From contig CAKTAG010000005.1 in NCBI GenBank assembly GCA_934527325.1, forward strand, positions 1 through 32,500: a DNA stretch of 32,500 nt, written 5' to 3'. The DNA is from an uncultured Candidatus Soleaferrea sp. (lineage in GTDB: Bacteria; Bacillota; Clostridia; Oscillospirales; Ruminococcaceae). The notes under the pieces were generated by a model. The model was not told the origin of the DNA. It searched no databases and saw only the letters and a program-made list of their open reading frames with translations. Positions 1 through 7,606 of the stretch are shown here, one piece after another (position 1 is the first letter of the stretch; every line of letters begins with the position of its first letter). The position numbers and the translations under genes were made by a program.

Positions 1-17
1 TAAAAAAATCAGTTATA

Positions 18-803
18 TCAAATTCCTAAATTATTAAAATTATATATACCGCCTTTTTTATTAATAATAAAATTAGCCGCTTTTATAGCCCCCTGCGCAA
101 AAACTTTTTTAGAGTTAGATGTATGCGAGAGCGTTAACACTTCATCTCCATAAGTAAACATAACACTATGTTCCCCAACAATGTTACCCGCTCTAATTGA
201 GTTTATTCCTATTTCATTTTTACCCCTAGTTGTATTCAAACAATGCCTATCGTAAATAATAGTTTTTTCTTGGTTATATAATTCTTTAGATTTTAATTTA
301 ATTAAATCTGCAATCATAGTAGCTGTTCCGCTAGGTGCATCTAATTTTTTACTGTGATGTTTTTCAATAATATCAACTTCAAATATATCTCCACATTGTT
401 CCATAACTAAAGCACATAGCTTTATTAATACATTTACCCCAACAGACATATTGTAAGCCCAAAATATAGGTACCTTTTTAGCAATCTCTATAATTTCTGC
501 TTTACCTTCTGGCCCTATACCAGTTGTTCCCAAAACCAATGGGGTATTTGTTTTTTCGCAATAATTCAATGTAGAACTCAGCGCACTTTTATTAGAAAAA
601 TCTATAACAACATCGGCAATTACATCTCCGCAGTCAACATCTTGTATGTTTTTATATATTTTATACTTATTGTTAAATATTTGTGCACCATCTTTAGCTA
701 TATCTACACCTGCTACCACATTATAATTTTCTAATTCACTAATATAGTTGCTTATTTCTAACCCTAACCTTCCCAAGCATCCTACTAATAAAACATTTAC
801 CAT
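18..803 (-). CDS. dapB: 4-hydroxy-tetrahydrodipicolinate reductase DapB
   Basis: DapB reduces hydroxy-tetrahydrodipicolinate with NAD(P)H in the cytosolic diaminopimelate/lysine pathway, which supplies the peptidoglycan cross-linking residue and, in spore formers, dipicolinate. The protein opens with a Rossmann dinucleotide-binding loop (GCLGRLG) and carries the family signature HHSKKLDAPSGTA in the middle, including the catalytic His pair, the Lys and the substrate-binding SGT. The frame stays open 32 codons further upstream. I prefer the ATG at 803 because the fold begins right there and an AAAGGGAG ribosome site lies 11 bases upstream. This gives 261 residues, normal for the family. It lies 124 bases downstream of the FemAB gene on the same strand and may be cotranscribed with it. 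The identity is secure; the start is fairly secure. Confidence 0.96.
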   Translation of the reverse strand: MVNVLLVGCLGRLGLEISNYISELENYNVVAGVDIAKDGAQIFNNKYKIYKNIQDVDCGDVIADVVIDFSNKSALSSTLNYCEKTNTPLVLGTTGIGPEGKAEIIEIAKKVPIFWAYNMSVGVNVLIKLCALVMEQCGDIFEVDIIEKHHSKKLDAPSGTATMIADLIKLKSKELYNQEKTIIYDRHCLNTTRGKNEIGINSIRAGNIVGEHSVMFTYGDEVLTLSHTSNSKKVFAQGAIKAANFIINKKGGIYNFNNLGI

Positions 804-927
804 TGCAAAGTAAACTCCCTTTTCTGTTAAAAAACATTTAACGCTAAAATTAAAATATCCACCAAAAGTAAATATTATTATTTTAACATTTAATTTCAAA
901 AATCAATTTACCAAATTTTACATTGAT

Positions 928-1986
928 TTACTTCTTATTTTTAAAAGTTAGCTTATGTGAAATAAATTCTTTAACATCTATAGCGGTATTTATAAATTTG
1001 TTAACAACTGGTTTAAAAACCAAATTAAACTCCCCTGCCAATTCATCTAATTGCCCATTAAAGCCTTTTTTAAACCTATACAAACCATAAAGGTGGTTCG
1101 ATGGGTCCGAAATGTTACCAGATACTCCTTGAAAATCGTAAACAGAACAACCTGTTTCAACAGCCCACTTAATCATTTCCCATTGCATCAAGTAATTAGG
1201 CATAACATTTCTATGGTCATTATCTGATGCACCATAAACATAACAAGTTTTACCAGCATAATTTGTTGTTATAGCACCTGCTATAGGTTTACCATTATAA
1301 AAAGCTATATACAACCTAACATTCGGGCCTAACGCATTTAACATTCTTACAAAATAATTTTTAGGCCTAATATTAAACCCATCTCTTTCACCAGTTGTTT
1401 TCATAATTTTAATAAAAGCGTCTAAATACTCTTCTCCGCAAATTTTAACTTCCACATTATGTTTTAAAGCTACCCTAATATTATACCTAGTTTTGCTGTG
1501 AAAATTAGCCATTAATTCATCTAAAGATCTGTTGTTTATATAAAGCCTGTAATTGAACCTTGGTTGAATTGTTTCAAAATTTTGCCCGCCAGTAAAATGT
1601 TTAAAACCTAAATTTTTAGCAATATTAATAAATTTACTGTCATTTATACTTACATCCGGGTCCATTTTAAAGATATGTGCTTTATATTTTTTAGCTAATA
1701 CTCTTACACCCAAAACTAAATCTTCTAAAACTTTTTCATTATATAAGTCACACACCGGCCCTCGCGGGCTATATAAAAAAGATGTATTAAAACCTGGTAT
1801 TTTTTGAATTAAAACTAGTAACCCACCAACAATTTCCCCAGAACTATTTTTAGATGCAATAACCTCAAAATTCCAATTATTTTTAACTTTAGCCCAATTT
1901 AAAGATTGATAAAAAGACCCATAAGGGCTATTAGATACAAAAGATTCATATTCATCAAAACTAATTTTAGTCAATATTTCAGCCAT
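928..1986 (-). CDS. FemAB/FemX-family peptidoglycan aminoacyltransferase
   Basis: A 352-residue protein of the FemAB family, which uses aminoacyl-tRNA to attach amino acids to the stem peptide of lipid II at the inner membrane face. The N-terminus has the family-typical sequence GSFYQSLNWAKVK, followed by two GNAT-like halves. The C-terminal half contains the conserved stretches around GKPIAGAITTNYAGKTCYVY and VYDFQGVSG. No long coiled-coil insertion of the Staphylococcus FemA kind is evident, which is closer to the single-unit FemX/MurM style. The purine-rich GGGAAGGG upstream of the ATG is rather far away, so the start is slightly uncertain. Which amino acid is added cannot be read from the sequence. 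Its position upstream of dapB fits a role in cell-wall synthesis. Confidence 0.88.
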   Translation of the reverse strand: MAEILTKISFDEYESFVSNSPYGSFYQSLNWAKVKNNWNFEVIASKNSSGEIVGGLLVLIQKIPGFNTSFLYSPRGPVCDLYNEKVLEDLVLGVRVLAKKYKAHIFKMDPDVSINDSKFINIAKNLGFKHFTGGQNFETIQPRFNYRLYINNRSLDELMANFHSKTRYNIRVALKHNVEVKICGEEYLDAFIKIMKTTGERDGFNIRPKNYFVRMLNALGPNVRLYIAFYNGKPIAGAITTNYAGKTCYVYGASDNDHRNVMPNYLMQWEMIKWAVETGCSVYDFQGVSGNISDPSNHLYGLYRFKKGFNGQLDELAGEFNLVFKPVVNKFINTAIDVKEFISHKLTFKNKK

Positions 1987-2103
1987 TTAAAGCAATCCGG
2001 CCCTTCCCTTAAAACGTTAACTTTATTTTAGTTGGTAAACAAATAAAACATATACAATAAAATGATATGTAAAATTTATAAACCTTATAACAAAATAAAA
2101 AAA

Positions 2104-3444
2104 TTATTCGCAATTAATAATTAATTGTAAACCTTTGGTAGTAACCTTTAAAAAAATTTTACCTTTAAATTTTTTTACCATATAATAAAGATATTGATAT
2201 TTATTACTATTTAAAATTTTATTTTTAATAAACATTGGGTGTTCAACATTTGTTTCTTTGTTGCTGCCAATAATTTCAATTGATGAAAATTTTCCAAAAT
2301 TCAAAATATTAACTTTTAAACTTTTATTGCTACTGTTTAGGGTATTTATGCTAATAATAGCAATATCAATAGATGTTGATAATATAGTATATAAATATCT
2401 TAATTTTTCCAATTCAACGTTATTAATATCTACCATTGCTACATTTACCAAAAACTTAATATTAAGCCAATCACATATTAAATATTTTTCAGAAAAAATA
2501 TTATTTATTACATCATCGCCCGTAAAATATTCTATATAAAAATTTTGTAAATCCCTTTTTAAACTACAATATAGTTCATTACTTTCTGTTATTTTTTCTA
2601 ATTCATTTTTTAAAATATACGCTTTTGCTTGGCAAGAATATAACCTAGCTTTAGCATTTATATTTTTAATTAATTTTTCTTCTTTAGCTGCAGAAAAAGT
2701 TAATAAAGAATCATCTATTAATGTTTCTTGTAAATCTTCTATTATTTTGTATTTCTGTAATTTTATAATTATTAAATATATTAAAAACAACAAACAAATT
2801 ACCATTAATAAACATAAACTTTTTAGTAAAAAAAACATGCCGCTATTTTGTTCACATTTATTTTGTAAAAAACATACATACATTGGTATGCTAGTTAGCA
2901 TAGTTAGTAACAACCAATATAAGAATAACAAAAACTTATTTTTGGGGTAACAAATTTTCAAAAACATTCCATTTTTAACCACCGGAACAATAACACGAAA
3001 CAATATTGTAACAAAAAAAGTTATAGCCAACAAGTATTTCAATGCACATAAAATTATAAATTCCACTATATCTGTTAAATAAGTTATTCTAAAAAAAGAA
3101 AATGTTAATATTGGTACCGCAGCTAACCCCCAATATAAACCCGTTGTTAACATAGCTAATTTAAAATTTTGTAACAAAACAAACTTGTTATAAAACACCA
3201 AACATAACATTAGTAAAAAAATTTGTACTTCTAAATGTATGTTATTAATATTAAATATAACTATATTTAATATTAATAACATACCTGTATTCACCGTCAC
3301 ATCTTTAATATTGTACCATTTACGCACTTCACAATAATTTTTTATATTAGGTGAAAAAATAAAAAGGTATATACATACCAAAAAACAATAAGAAATTTTA
3401 ATATTTACTATTTCCCACATATTGCAAAATATTAATTTTGCCAT
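2104..3444 (-). CDS. AgrC-like membrane sensor with degenerate GHKL kinase domain (pseudokinase)
   Basis: A 446-residue protein. The first 230 residues or so form about six hydrophobic membrane segments, followed by a helical linker and a C-terminal domain laid out like the GHKL kinase of AgrC/ComD sensors. The catalytic positions look lost. Where AgrC proteins carry RHDLKNH, this one has KRDLQNF, so the phospho-accepting His is Arg. Where the N box should read NLLDNAIEA, it has STSIDIAII. No glycine-rich G box is visible near the end. The frame is intact with a good AAAGGGA site 7 bases before the ATG at 3444, so it is not simply a decayed gene. It is divergent from thiI and the LytTR regulator. 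I infer a ligand-binding receptor or phosphatase-like partner rather than a kinase. The family assignment rests on alignment by eye. Confidence 0.6.
   Translation of the reverse strand: MAKLIFCNMWEIVNIKISYCFLVCIYLFIFSPNIKNYCEVRKWYNIKDVTVNTGMLLILNIVIFNINNIHLEVQIFLLMLCLVFYNKFVLLQNFKLAMLTTGLYWGLAAVPILTFSFFRITYLTDIVEFIILCALKYLLAITFFVTILFRVIVPVVKNGMFLKICYPKNKFLLFLYWLLLTMLTSIPMYVCFLQNKCEQNSGMFFLLKSLCLLMVICLLFLIYLIIIKLQKYKIIEDLQETLIDDSLLTFSAAKEEKLIKNINAKARLYSCQAKAYILKNELEKITESNELYCSLKRDLQNFYIEYFTGDDVINNIFSEKYLICDWLNIKFLVNVAMVDINNVELEKLRYLYTILSTSIDIAIISINTLNSSNKSLKVNILNFGKFSSIEIIGSNKETNVEHPMFIKNKILNSNKYQYLYYMVKKFKGKIFLKVTTKGLQLIINCE
3237..3284. repeat. Perfect 23-bp inverted repeat with 2-base centre
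   Basis: Bases 3237-3259 are exactly the reverse complement of 3262-3284, separated only by AC. The arms begin GTATGTTATTAATATT and are almost entirely A/T. The palindrome lies inside the membrane-sensor gene, in the region coding for its second hydrophobic segment. It could extrude as a cruciform or form a strong mRNA hairpin. No target duplication or transposon end was recognised next to it. Confidence 0.9.
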
Positions 3445-3810
3445 TACATATCCCTTTCTAAGTTTATTAACTAAATAACGTAATTTTAATATTTTTACAT
3501 TTAAATTAGCAATACATAATCAAAGATATATTAATTATTTTACCATATAAATAATCATGCGTCAAACATTATAGCGCACCAAAATTTTGCTATTTTTCCG
3601 CATTTTTTAATGCTGCTACGCTATTTACAAAAATAAATAAATGTAGTAATATATATTAGTAAATAACTCTATATTGGTTTTTTATTTTCTACTTATTTTT
3701 TCTGCTTAGCAAAAAATAAAAAATCAACATCTAAAAAAATAGGTTATATTACTTATAAATGCAAAAAATACATTGTTAAATATTGTAAAATGCGGAGAAA
3801 AAATTAATAT
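3445..3810. other. Divergent intergenic region between sensor gene and thiI
   Basis: This 366-base, very AT-rich stretch must hold the promoters of both divergent genes. I see no clear consensus pair. Within it, TTTTTTATTTT near 3680 and its complement AAAATAAAAAA near 3715 form an AT-only inverted repeat around a smaller TGCTTAGCA palindrome. No open frame with a ribosome site and no known RNA family was seen. Confidence 0.5.
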
Positions 3811-4989
3811 ATGAAAGAAATTATACTTATAAAAAACGGTGAAATAGCACTTAAAGGCTTAAACAAAAATGTTTTTGAAGATATTTTAATTAAAAATATA
3901 AAATCTAAATTAGCTACTATAGGTAATTTTAAATATTCAAAAGCACAATCTACAATTTACATTGAACCTTTAAACAATAACATAGACTTAACATCAGCCA
4001 TAACAAAATTAAAAGAAGTATTTGGCATAGCCGGCATTTGCAGAACTTATTATTGCCCCAAAGATATAAACTTAATAAAACAAACATCTTTAAATTATTT
4101 TAAAAACGAATTACCCTTTGCCAAAACATTTAAAATTGAATCTAAAAGAGCTGACAAGAAATTTACTTATAAATCACCAGAAATATGCAAAATGGTAGGT
4201 GGCTATATACTTAACCATGTAAAAAACGTATCTGTAGATGTACATAACCCAGATGTAATAATCAATATAGAAATAAGAGATTTTGGAAGTTACATATATT
4301 CTACTCAACTTAAAGGTTTAGGCGGCATGCCGGTAGGTTCTAGTGGCAAAGGTTTACTTATGATCTCTGGTGGAATAGATAGCCCCGTAGCTGGTTACAT
4401 GATGGCTAAACGTGGCTTAGAACTCTGCAGCGTTCATTTTGTAAGCCCACCATATACTAGCCAAAGAGCTAAAATAAAAGTTTTAGACCTCATAAAAAAA
4501 TTAAGCATCTACAGTGGACCAATTACTACCTACATTGTTAATTTTACAAAATTTCAAGAAGCTATTAAAAAATATTGCCCAAATGAACTTTTTACTGTTA
4601 TTATGCGCCGCTATATGTTAAAAATTTCTCAAGAAATTGCAGAAAAATCTAATTGCAAAGTGTTAATTACTGGTGAAAGTTTAGCTCAAGTTGCTAGCCA
4701 AACATTACCCGCTTTAGTATGTGTAGAAGCAGTAGCAACTAAACCAATATTTAGGCCACTAATAGGCATGGATAAACTTGAAATTATAGATATTGCAAAA
4801 AAAATCGATACCTACAACACTTCTATTTTACCTTTTGAAGATTGTTGTACAGTTTTTACTCCAAAACACCCAAAAACAAAACCAACCTTAGAATGTTTAA
4901 TTACTGCAGAAAAAAAATTAGAAAACGTTGAACACGAACTTTTTAAAGATGTTTGGAATACTTTAGAGATAGAAAATATATCCACTTAA
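3811..4989 (+). CDS. thiI: tRNA 4-thiouridine synthase ThiI
   Basis: ThiI adenylates U8 of tRNA and transfers sulfur to it, and in many bacteria also passes sulfur to ThiS for thiamine synthesis. The 392-residue protein shows an N-terminal ferredoxin-like part, a THUMP RNA-binding domain (about 55-165) and the PP-loop ATP pyrophosphatase motif SGGIDS at 186-191. Near the C-terminus is the conserved FEDCCTVFTPKHP segment. There is no rhodanese domain, as is normal for Firmicutes, so the sulfur must come from a separate cysteine desulfurase not in this window. A GGAG lies about 11 bases before the ATG. It stands alone between the divergent sensor gene and the LytTR regulator, which has its own promoter. 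Confidence 0.96.
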   Translation: MKEIILIKNGEIALKGLNKNVFEDILIKNIKSKLATIGNFKYSKAQSTIYIEPLNNNIDLTSAITKLKEVFGIAGICRTYYCPKDINLIKQTSLNYFKNELPFAKTFKIESKRADKKFTYKSPEICKMVGGYILNHVKNVSVDVHNPDVIINIEIRDFGSYIYSTQLKGLGGMPVGSSGKGLLMISGGIDSPVAGYMMAKRGLELCSVHFVSPPYTSQRAKIKVLDLIKKLSIYSGPITTYIVNFTKFQEAIKKYCPNELFTVIMRRYMLKISQEIAEKSNCKVLITGESLAQVASQTLPALVCVEAVATKPIFRPLIGMDKLEIIDIAKKIDTYNTSILPFEDCCTVFTPKHPKTKPTLECLITAEKKLENVEHELFKDVWNTLEIENIST

Positions 4990-5051
4990 ACTTACATTTA
5001 AATTTCTTAATCTATTTGTTTTATACATTTTACCAAAACTTTCAAACTATA

Positions 5052-5080
5052 TTGATTGTCGAAAAAATATATGGTATAAT
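5052..5080 (+). promoter_or_regulatory. Sigma-A promoter of the LytTR regulator gene
   Basis: TTGATT at 5052-5057 and TATAAT at 5075-5080 with exactly 17 bases between. The GTG start of the regulator follows 26 bases later, after an AAGGAG site. This makes the regulator independent of thiI. Confidence 0.8.
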
Positions 5081-5106
5081 CTTTGTAAAAAAGGAGTTGT
5101 TACACT

Positions 5107-5823
5107 GTGATAATAAGAGTTGCTTCTTGTGAAGATAACGCCTCTATAAGAACCACCCTCGCATCTTTTTTCGACCAAATATCTAAAGAAGAAAACGAAA
5201 AAATAATTGTTGATTTTTATTCAAATGGTGAACAGTTATTAGCTAACCGCAACATAAATTACGACATCTATATTTTAGATATTCACATGGGTGACCAAAA
5301 TTTAAATGGGCTACAAATTGCAAACACAATAAGGGAACGAGATCCTCACACATTAATATTATTTTTAACCTGTTTAACTCGTTACTTAAAAGAAGGCTAC
5401 AAAGTTAAAGCATACAGATATTTAACCAAACCAATATCTTACAACGAATTTAAAAGTGAAATATGCGATGCTATTAAAAATATTAGAAAAAACGAAAACA
5501 ATTATTTAAATTTAGCAGACCATAATTCTTACAATAAAATTTTATTCGACGACATTTATTACATAGAAACTAATGGTAGAAAAACCCTAATACATACTCA
5601 CAATGGTGATATTATTTGTTCTTACCCAATATCACAACTAGAGGAACTGTTAAAAAATAAAAATTTTTTTAGGTGCCATAATAGTTACATAGTTAATATG
5701 CTGCATGTAGAACACCTTGACCGTGTAAACGTTAAAGTACATGGTCAAACTTTACCAATAAGTCGCTCTAAAATTAAACCGTTAAAAGAGGCTTTTGCAG
5801 AATTTTTAAGTTTGTTTATTTAA
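5107..5823 (+). CDS. LytTR-family response regulator (AgrA/ComE type)
   Basis: A 238-residue two-domain transcription regulator. The receiver domain (about 1-120) has the acidic pair E9/D10, the phospho-acceptor D58 in YILDIHMG, T88 and the conserved K108 in YLTKP, so it can probably be phosphorylated. The LytTR DNA-binding domain (about 135-235) shows the family pattern FDDIYYIETNGRKTLIH, then FFRCHNSYIVN and LPISRSK. Such regulators bind paired direct repeats and control peptide quorum sensing, bacteriocins or virulence. The start is GTG, supported by AAGGAG 10 bases upstream. The only candidate partner here is the degenerate AgrC-like sensor at 2104-3444, on the far side of thiI. No AgrD-like peptide or AgrB processing gene is visible in the window. 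Confidence 0.93.
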   Translation: MIIRVASCEDNASIRTTLASFFDQISKEENEKIIVDFYSNGEQLLANRNINYDIYILDIHMGDQNLNGLQIANTIRERDPHTLILFLTCLTRYLKEGYKVKAYRYLTKPISYNEFKSEICDAIKNIRKNENNYLNLADHNSYNKILFDDIYYIETNGRKTLIHTHNGDIICSYPISQLEELLKNKNFFRCHNSYIVNMLHVEHLDRVNVKVHGQTLPISRSKIKPLKEAFAEFLSLFI

Positions 5824-5859
5824 AAATCTTATGTTGATTTTTTTAATTTGCTTTGTAAC

Positions 5860-5900
5860 TAAAGCTGCCCCCGCAGGCGTTGCCTGCGGGGGCAGCTTTA
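5860..5900. terminator. Bidirectional GC-rich hairpin between convergent genes
   Basis: A perfect 19-bp stem (5860-5878 with 5882-5900) around a GTT loop. The core GCTGCCCCCGCAGGC stands out in an AT-rich genome. It sits between the convergent LytTR and amidase genes. Neither side has a long T run, so termination efficiency is uncertain. Confidence 0.75.
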
Positions 5901-5912
5901 AATTTAACATAT

Positions 5913-6422
5913 TCATTTTTGCATGTATTTTTCACATAATTTTATAAATTCACTCCACCTACCAGTTTCTCTTATCTTTTGCGGACAATTTTTTCCACTA
6001 AAATCAAAATGCTGTTTTACAGCAGTTATTGGCAATTTATATTTAAACAATAAATACCCAACCAAAGATGCTGCATTGTCAAGTGCTTTATTAAAATCAG
6101 AATTTGAATTTACACAAATTTCTATAGCTATGCCAGCTATATTTCCACCATTTATTTTTTGCCCATCACCAGCATGCCAAGATATTTCGTTATCTGGAAT
6201 ATGTTGATATATTTCCTTATCGTCAACGGTGTAATGCCAAGATAAGTATGTTTTATTTTGTTTTGCTAAATTTTTAATATATGTTGCATGGTTCTTTGCC
6301 CCTGCATTAGGTGATTGATTACCTGTTTCATGGATTACTATCCAATTTTTTTTACTAATTCTTCCTGGTCTGCATTTAGTTCCTTTAAGTATAAAATCTT
6401 GAATAATCGGCAGATTAGTCAT
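5913..6422 (-). CDS. N-acetylmuramoyl-L-alanine amidase (Amidase_2/PGRP fold)
   Basis: A 169-residue zinc amidase that cleaves the bond between MurNAc and the stem peptide. The likely zinc ligands are H31 (in VIHETGN), H138 (in KQHFDFSGKNCP) and C146. Other conserved stretches are SWHYTVDD, SWHAGDG and IAIEIC. There is no signal peptide and no separate cell-wall-binding domain, so it is the compact form found in phage endolysins and CwlA-type enzymes. An AAATTTGGAGG site lies 10 bases before the ATG. A holin gene is immediately upstream on the same strand, so export or access to the wall is probably holin-dependent. It could be a prophage endolysin remnant or a co-opted host lysis or secretion module. 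Confidence 0.9.
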   Translation of the reverse strand: MTNLPIIQDFILKGTKCRPGRISKKNWIVIHETGNQSPNAGAKNHATYIKNLAKQNKTYLSWHYTVDDKEIYQHIPDNEISWHAGDGQKINGGNIAGIAIEICVNSNSDFNKALDNAASLVGYLLFKYKLPITAVKQHFDFSGKNCPQKIRETGRWSEFIKLCEKYMQK

Positions 6423-6472
6423 ATTAAATTTTCCTCCAAATATTTTTTTAACATTTTATTAAGTGAATGTTA

Positions 6473-6760
6473 CTATTTTTTTGCTTGAATATCTAATTGC
6501 TTAAAAAAAACACTCCCTCCAGCAATCAATATTCCTTGAGAAAAACCCGCAAAAATTGCCATTGAAACCTCTTTTATTCCTAATACATTAGTAGTAGAAA
6601 AAATCCAAATAAACGAAAACAAAATTCCTAACACCCCAACAATAATAGGTATTTTATTATCTTTAACATTAGATTTTTTTAAACCATTGCCAATGCAGAA
6701 AAGAACAGGTACTAATATTAAAAGGTCCGGTTTAATAAATTTATATATTAATTCTTGCAA
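6473..6760 (-). CDS. Small phage-type holin (Phage_holin_5_2-like)
   Basis: A small membrane protein with about three hydrophobic segments (KPDLLILVPVLFCIGNGL, IPIIVGVLGILFSFIWIF and SMAIFAGFSQGILIAGG) and a charged C-terminus, the layout of the Hol44-like holins common in clostridial phages. The open frame reaches further upstream to 6808, but I choose the TTG at 6758-6760. It sits 9 bases after a strong GGAGG, and the protein then starts LQELIYKFIKPDLL like other members, giving 95 residues. The amidase gene follows after 50 bases. Holins form membrane holes that release endolysin; homologous pairs also serve toxin release in some clostridia. Family recognised from memory of its pattern. 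Confidence 0.75.
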   Translation of the reverse strand: MQELIYKFIKPDLLILVPVLFCIGNGLKKSNVKDNKIPIIVGVLGILFSFIWIFSTTNVLGIKEVSMAIFAGFSQGILIAGGSVFFKQLDIQAKK

Positions 6761-7104
6761 GTAATAACACCTCCAATTTTTACAATTATTACAATAAAAA
6801 TAAATCATCCTACCACTCTCCTTTTATTAAAAAAAGGTACCCCCATATAATAAACACCAAAATAAATAAAAGTTGCATATTTTAATGCAACTTAAAACAT
6901 TATTAAAATTTTAACATTAATTTACTGTAATAAAATTAATTTTTAAAGCCAATAATATTAAAGCAAAGGTTAGCATATAAAAAATAACTTTATGTAAATT
7001 TTTGCATTTTAGCAGATTAAAATTTTATTTATATTTATAACTAAATTGGCTTTTTGTTATTTATGTTTTTATAACTATTATTTTTTTAAAGAGGTGAATA
7101 TATA
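6761..7104. other. Divergent intergenic region, holin / SASP
   Basis: This AT-rich stretch of about 340 bases separates the minus-strand holin from the plus-strand SASP gene and must carry both promoters. I see no clear sigma-A pair, and no convincing sigma-G pair in front of the SASP gene. A 9-bp hairpin (AAGTTGCAT at 6870-6878 with ATGCAACTT at 6885-6893) is followed by T-rich sequence on the minus strand, so it may be a terminator for antisense transcription. Confidence 0.45.
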
Positions 7105-7308
7105 ATGGCTTCAAAAACTAATAAAATTGTAGTACCAGGAGCTAGAGAAGCATTAAACCAGTTTAAAATGGAAGCAGCTAAAGAGGTTGGAATAAATTTA
7201 CAAGAAGGTTATAATGGTAACCTTACTTCACAACAAGCAGGCTCTATTGGCGGCCGAATGGTAAAGAAAATGATTGAATCTTACGAAAATTCTATAAAGA
7301 ATAAATAA
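7105..7308 (+). CDS. Alpha/beta-type small acid-soluble spore protein
   Basis: A 67-residue SASP. These proteins coat spore DNA, switch it to an A-like form and protect it from UV and heat; GPR protease digests them at germination. Both conserved helices are present: ALNQFKMEAAKEVGI, containing the region where GPR normally cuts, and the Gly-rich motif GYNGNLTSQQAGSIGGRMVKKM. A GAGGTG site lies 8 bases before the ATG. The gene is monocistronic and followed by a hairpin terminator. Forespore (sigma-G) control is expected from the family, but I cannot point to a clear promoter. Strong evidence that the organism makes endospores. Confidence 0.97.
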   Translation: MASKTNKIVVPGAREALNQFKMEAAKEVGINLQEGYNGNLTSQQAGSIGGRMVKKMIESYENSIKNK

Positions 7309-7390
7309 CTTTTTTAATTAAGTTAAATTTAATATTTTTAACAACTACTAATCTAAAATTTAAGTTGTAACATGTGCTAAATGCACGCGT

Positions 7391-7431
7391 AAAGGTAGAT
7401 ATAATGGTAAATCACCATCTTATCTACCTTT
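7391..7431 (+). terminator. Terminator of the SASP gene
   Basis: An 18-bp stem with one mismatch (7391-7408 with 7414-7431, starting AAAGGTAGATA and ending TATCTACCTTT), followed by ATTTTGTTTG. It lies about 80 bases after the SASP stop codon. Confidence 0.75.
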
Positions 7432-7462
7432 ATTTTGTTTGTTGCTTAAGCGCTACAATAAA

Positions 7463-7606
7463 CCCCCTGTGATAGAATAAAATCGGGTTCACCAAAATTC
7501 GAAAAAATCAATCACAGGAGGTGGCCAAATGGACAATAAGAGTTTAGCACATACAAAGTGGGAATGCAAATATCATTTGGTATTTGCACCGAAATATCGT
7601 TGTTAG
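7463..7606 (+). pseudogene. IS200-type TnpA remnant with its 5' RBS-sequestering hairpin
   Basis: An ATG at 7529 starts 25 codons reading MDNKSLAHTKWECKYHLVFA and then PKYRC before a TAG at 7604. This is the recognisable N-terminus of IS200/IS605-family TnpA (Y1 transposases), whose first HUH-domain strand reads KYHxVFxPKYR. The HUH motif and catalytic Tyr, which should come later, are absent, so the gene is a stub. In front, CCTGTGAT (7466-7473) pairs with ATCACAGG (7511-7518) next to the AGGAGG ribosome site, matching the translation-repressing 5' hairpin known for IS200. The element is inactive and cut within codon 26 or shortly after. Confidence 0.75.
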
